From positions 1-24,311 of the forward strand of contig DATKDI010000026.1 of the NCBI GenBank assembly GCA_035512775.1: 24,311 nt of DNA. The letters run 5' to 3'. The translations under genes and the position numbers were made by a program. This stretch comes from JAJNBA01 sp035512775. Lineage in GTDB: Bacteria; Actinomycetota; UBA4738; HRBIN12. The notes beneath the pieces were generated by a model. It made no database searches. It saw only the letters and a list, made by a program, of their open reading frames with translations, and was not told where the DNA came from. Of the stretch, positions 22,354 to 24,311 are shown in pieces; positions within the stretch are counted from its first letter, which is position 1, and every line of letters begins with the position of its first letter.

Positions 22354-23118
22354 CTACCCGCGCTTCTCGAGCTGCTCGTCGATCAACGACCTGAGTTCGT
22401 CCCGACCGAACGGCCGGGAATGGCCGGCACAGACCAGCTCCACGGGGAGCTCCCGGAGCCGCTCGAGCGAAGCGACGAAGGCCCCCTCGTCCTCCGCGTA
22501 CAGAGGGTCGTCCAGCGCCGCGGTGTCCCCGGTGAACAGCATCCCGCCGGCCCTGTCCCAGAGTGCGATCGACCCGGCCGTGTGCCCCGGGACGTGCAGG
22601 ACCTCGAAAGCTCGATCCCCGAGATCCACCACGTCGCCTTCGACCAGGAGACGCGTCGGCTCCGTCGGGGGTGTCCGCCATCCGGCGACGTCGAAGGATG
22701 CTCGCGGCGATGCCATGATCACGAGCTCGGGGGGCTCGTAGCCGTACCACCGGATCTCGTCCTCGAGGCCCGGCCGGAAGTCCTCCCGTCGCAACGCAAG
22801 CCCCTCGGGTTCGCAGATCCCGCCGGCGTCGGCCTCGTGGCACCAGCGCTCGTCGAAGGCGTGGAGCCCGCCGATGTGGTCGAAATGATCGTGCGTGACG
22901 ACGGCCACGAGCTGCCGATCGCCTGCGAACGGCTCCAGCGCCACTCGCAGGTCGCCGATCCCGTTGCCCGTGTCCACGACGAGGTCGCGATCGCGGCCCC
23001 GAACGTGCCACACGTTGGACTCGAAGAACGTATCGAGATGATCCTCCACGAGCAGCACCACGTCCTCGGTGACGCGCTGCGTTCGGAACCAGTCCTGGGC
23101 GACCGGCAGCTCGCTCAC
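22354..23118 (-). CDS. Metallo-beta-lactamase-fold hydrolase (glyoxalase II-like)
   Basis: Cytoplasmic MBL-fold hydrolase of 254 aa. The two-metal site is complete: H76, H78, D80 and H81 in THDHFDH, H179 in VPGHTAGS, D198 in TGDTA, and H233 in AGHSRP. The spacing fits the glyoxalase-II/lactonase-type branch; substrate unknown. The GTG at 23118 overlaps the stop of the upstream decarboxylase-like gene as GTGA, so the two are translated from one message. That coupling chose the start: the longer reading frame upstream has no family similarity. It converges with the beta-propeller gene, 5 bp between stops. Confidence 0.92.
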   Translation of the reverse strand: MSELPVAQDWFRTQRVTEDVVLLVEDHLDTFFESNVWHVRGRDRDLVVDTGNGIGDLRVALEPFAGDRQLVAVVTHDHFDHIGGLHAFDERWCHEADAGGICEPEGLALRREDFRPGLEDEIRWYGYEPPELVIMASPRASFDVAGWRTPPTEPTRLLVEGDVVDLGDRAFEVLHVPGHTAGSIALWDRAGGMLFTGDTAALDDPLYAEDEGAFVASLERLRELPVELVCAGHSRPFGRDELRSLIDEQLEKRG

Positions 23119-24311
23119 AGTCGGTCGGTGAAGAACACGGACGAGGGCTCGGGACGAAGACAGTGGACCGACACCATCGAGGCGTTGTACGAGCCGACGT
23201 TCGGGATCGCCACGATGTCGCCCTCCTCGACCTCCGGCATCGGATGGTCTTCGGCGAACAGGTCGTTGCCCTCGTTGATGTGACCGGACACGGTCACGTT
23301 CGCGACCGGCTCGGCATCCGCGGCGCGGCACAGGATCGGGTGGAACGGGATCTTGTAGACGAAGTGCTCGTTCATCACGCTCCAGCCGGTGTCCAGACCG
23401 ACGAACGTCGTCCCGTCACGGTCCTCCACACTCACCACCTCGGCGAGATGGACCGCGCTTTCCTTCGCCAGGAACTCCCCCGGCTCGGCGCCCACGACGA
23501 CATCGAGCGGTCCCAGATGCTGCGCGAGGACGCCCGCCCACGCGTCGAGGTCCAGCGGATGATCCGTCGGCCGGAACCGCACGCCGAGACCACCCCCCGT
23601 GTTGATCTCGACGATCGGGCAGCCCGCGTCCATCAGCACGCGGGCGGCGGCGGCCACGCGGCGCATCGTCTCGTCCACGACGGGAAGGGCGTCGCTCAGA
23701 TAGAGGTAGCCCGCGTGCACGTGCACCGTGTCGATGATGAGGCCGTGCGTGCGTGCGATGTCCAGAGCCTCGCCGAGCCGCTCCGGGTAGATCCCGAACT
23801 TCGTCGGCCGGTCTCCGGCGTAGGTCTGACCTCCGCCGGGGAACGCGGCGCCGATCCGTGGGTTGATGCGGACGCCGACCGAAGACCCGGGAGCTCGCCT
23901 GCCGACACGGTCGAGCTGGCTGAGCAGATCCACGTTGAGGTGCACGCCGGACTCGAGGACGGCGTCCAGGTCGCGGGTCGACATGTTGGTCCCCGTGTAG
24001 CTGATCTCCTCGGCCTTCCACCCGTGATCGACCGCCCACCGGATCTCGCCCGGCGAGCACACGTCCATCCCGATACTCTCCGGCGTCTCTGGAGCTCCGA
24101 GGGCTCGGAGGGACGCGAGGAACGCCGGCTCTCGCTGCGCCTTCAGCGCGAGCCGGACCCTGTGCCGGAGCCCGGCGTGTCCGAGCGCTCCCTGGAGCGC
24201 TCGGACCTGCTCTTCGGCTCGGACGAGGTCGTAGACGTACAGCGGGGTCCCGTGTTCACGAGCGATCGTCTCCGCGTCGCGCCCGGCGATCGAGAGGCGG
24301 CCGGCCCGGAC
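23115..24311 (-). CDS. PLP-dependent decarboxylase-like protein (Orn/DAP/Arg decarboxylase fold type III), 5' end outside window
   Basis: Alanine-racemase-fold PLP enzyme; 398 C-terminal residues are visible and the N-terminus is cut by the right edge. Visible motifs are GTPLYVYDL, the PLP lysine in LALKAQRE (visible residue 57), MDVCSPGE, the HVHAG loop, NTGGGLGVRF (phosphate loop), and EPGEFLAKES. It differs from ordinary diaminopimelate decarboxylase. The dimer-interface motif with catalytic Cys (CESGD type) reads INEGND, with Asn at visible residue 346. The GAYG motif is GSYN, keeping the tyrosine. It may therefore be a decarboxylase with another substrate, or a racemase-like relative. 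The MBL-fold gene is coupled to it downstream by a GTGA overlap. Confidence 0.85.
   Translation of the reverse strand, partial: VRAGRLSIAGRDAETIAREHGTPLYVYDLVRAEEQVRALQGALGHAGLRHRVRLALKAQREPAFLASLRALGAPETPESIGMDVCSPGEIRWAVDHGWKAEEISYTGTNMSTRDLDAVLESGVHLNVDLLSQLDRVGRRAPGSSVGVRINPRIGAAFPGGGQTYAGDRPTKFGIYPERLGEALDIARTHGLIIDTVHVHAGYLYLSDALPVVDETMRRVAAAARVLMDAGCPIVEINTGGGLGVRFRPTDHPLDLDAWAGVLAQHLGPLDVVVGAEPGEFLAKESAVHLAEVVSVEDRDGTTFVGLDTGWSVMNEHFVYKIPFHPILCRAADAEPVANVTVSGHINEGNDLFAEDHPMPEVEEGDIVAIPNVGSYNASMVSVHCLRPEPSSVFFTDRL

Noticed and set aside
23115..24311. Naming the right-edge gene lysA
   Set aside because: The Cys motif at the dimer interface is replaced by INEGND and the GAYG motif by GSYN, and there is no lysine-pathway gene nearby.
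1..24311. tRNA, rRNA, CRISPR array, insertion sequence or prophage
   Set aside because: No tRNA-like or rRNA sequence, regularly spaced repeat, transposase/integrase motif or terminal inverted repeats was found on reading; base composition is even throughout.

Overview
The window looks like a chromosomal segment of an uncultured high-GC bacterium, most likely an actinobacterium. The DNA is uniformly GC-rich and genes are packed with almost no spacing. Several genes lack a Shine-Dalgarno and instead have a TANNNT box 6-7 nt before the start codon, the actinobacterial leaderless arrangement. Secreted and CoA-linked families (PxKF-like C-terminus, DUF35/thiolase sets, HxlR/YceI pair) fit the same origin. 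No marker gene (rRNA, tRNA, ribosomal protein) is present, so the phylum is an inference. I saw no mobile element, CRISPR array or phage gene.

Region 1 (1-5746, + strand) is an aerobic carbon monoxide dehydrogenase operon: coxM (5' end cut by the window edge), coxS, coxL, an XdhC/CoxI maturation protein fused to a YHS domain, coxG, and a MocA-type molybdopterin cytidylyltransferase. CoxL carries the form I active-site loop AYRCSFR with its cysteine, so this should be a genuine CO-oxidising enzyme. XdhC and MocA start inside the stop codon of the gene before them (GTGA overlaps).

Region 2 (5747-7769, - strand) holds a GNAT acetyltransferase coupled to a nitrilase-superfamily amidase, then a NarL/FixJ-type response regulator broken by a single extra base in a G run. 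Its upstream region (7770-7958) is full of CTTGAG/CTCAAG inverted repeats.

Region 3 (7959-13237) is the most unusual part. An acetyl/acetoacetyl-CoA-synthetase-like ligase is divergent from a tightly coupled trio: a thiolase-fold protein, a thiolase-DUF35 fusion, and a free DUF35 protein. Both thiolase-fold subunits have lost the nucleophilic cysteine, and the second has also lost the GHP histidine. This points to a heteromeric C-C lyase or ligase rather than an ordinary thiolase, by analogy with Ltp2/DUF35 retro-aldolases and the archaeal thiolase/HMG-CoA synthase/DUF35 complex.

Region 4 (13234-18061) has a TPR protein with a C-terminal class III nucleotidyl cyclase domain (-), divergent from an acyl-CoA dehydrogenase and a hypothetical protein (+). 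A strong GC hairpin and a divergent YceI / HxlR regulator pair follow.

Region 5 (18069-24311) has a class III aminotransferase downstream of a metal-dependent amidohydrolase (-), a secreted seven-bladed Vgb-like beta-propeller protein (+), and a metallo-beta-lactamase-fold hydrolase. The hydrolase is translationally coupled to an upstream PLP-dependent decarboxylase-like protein that runs off the right edge.
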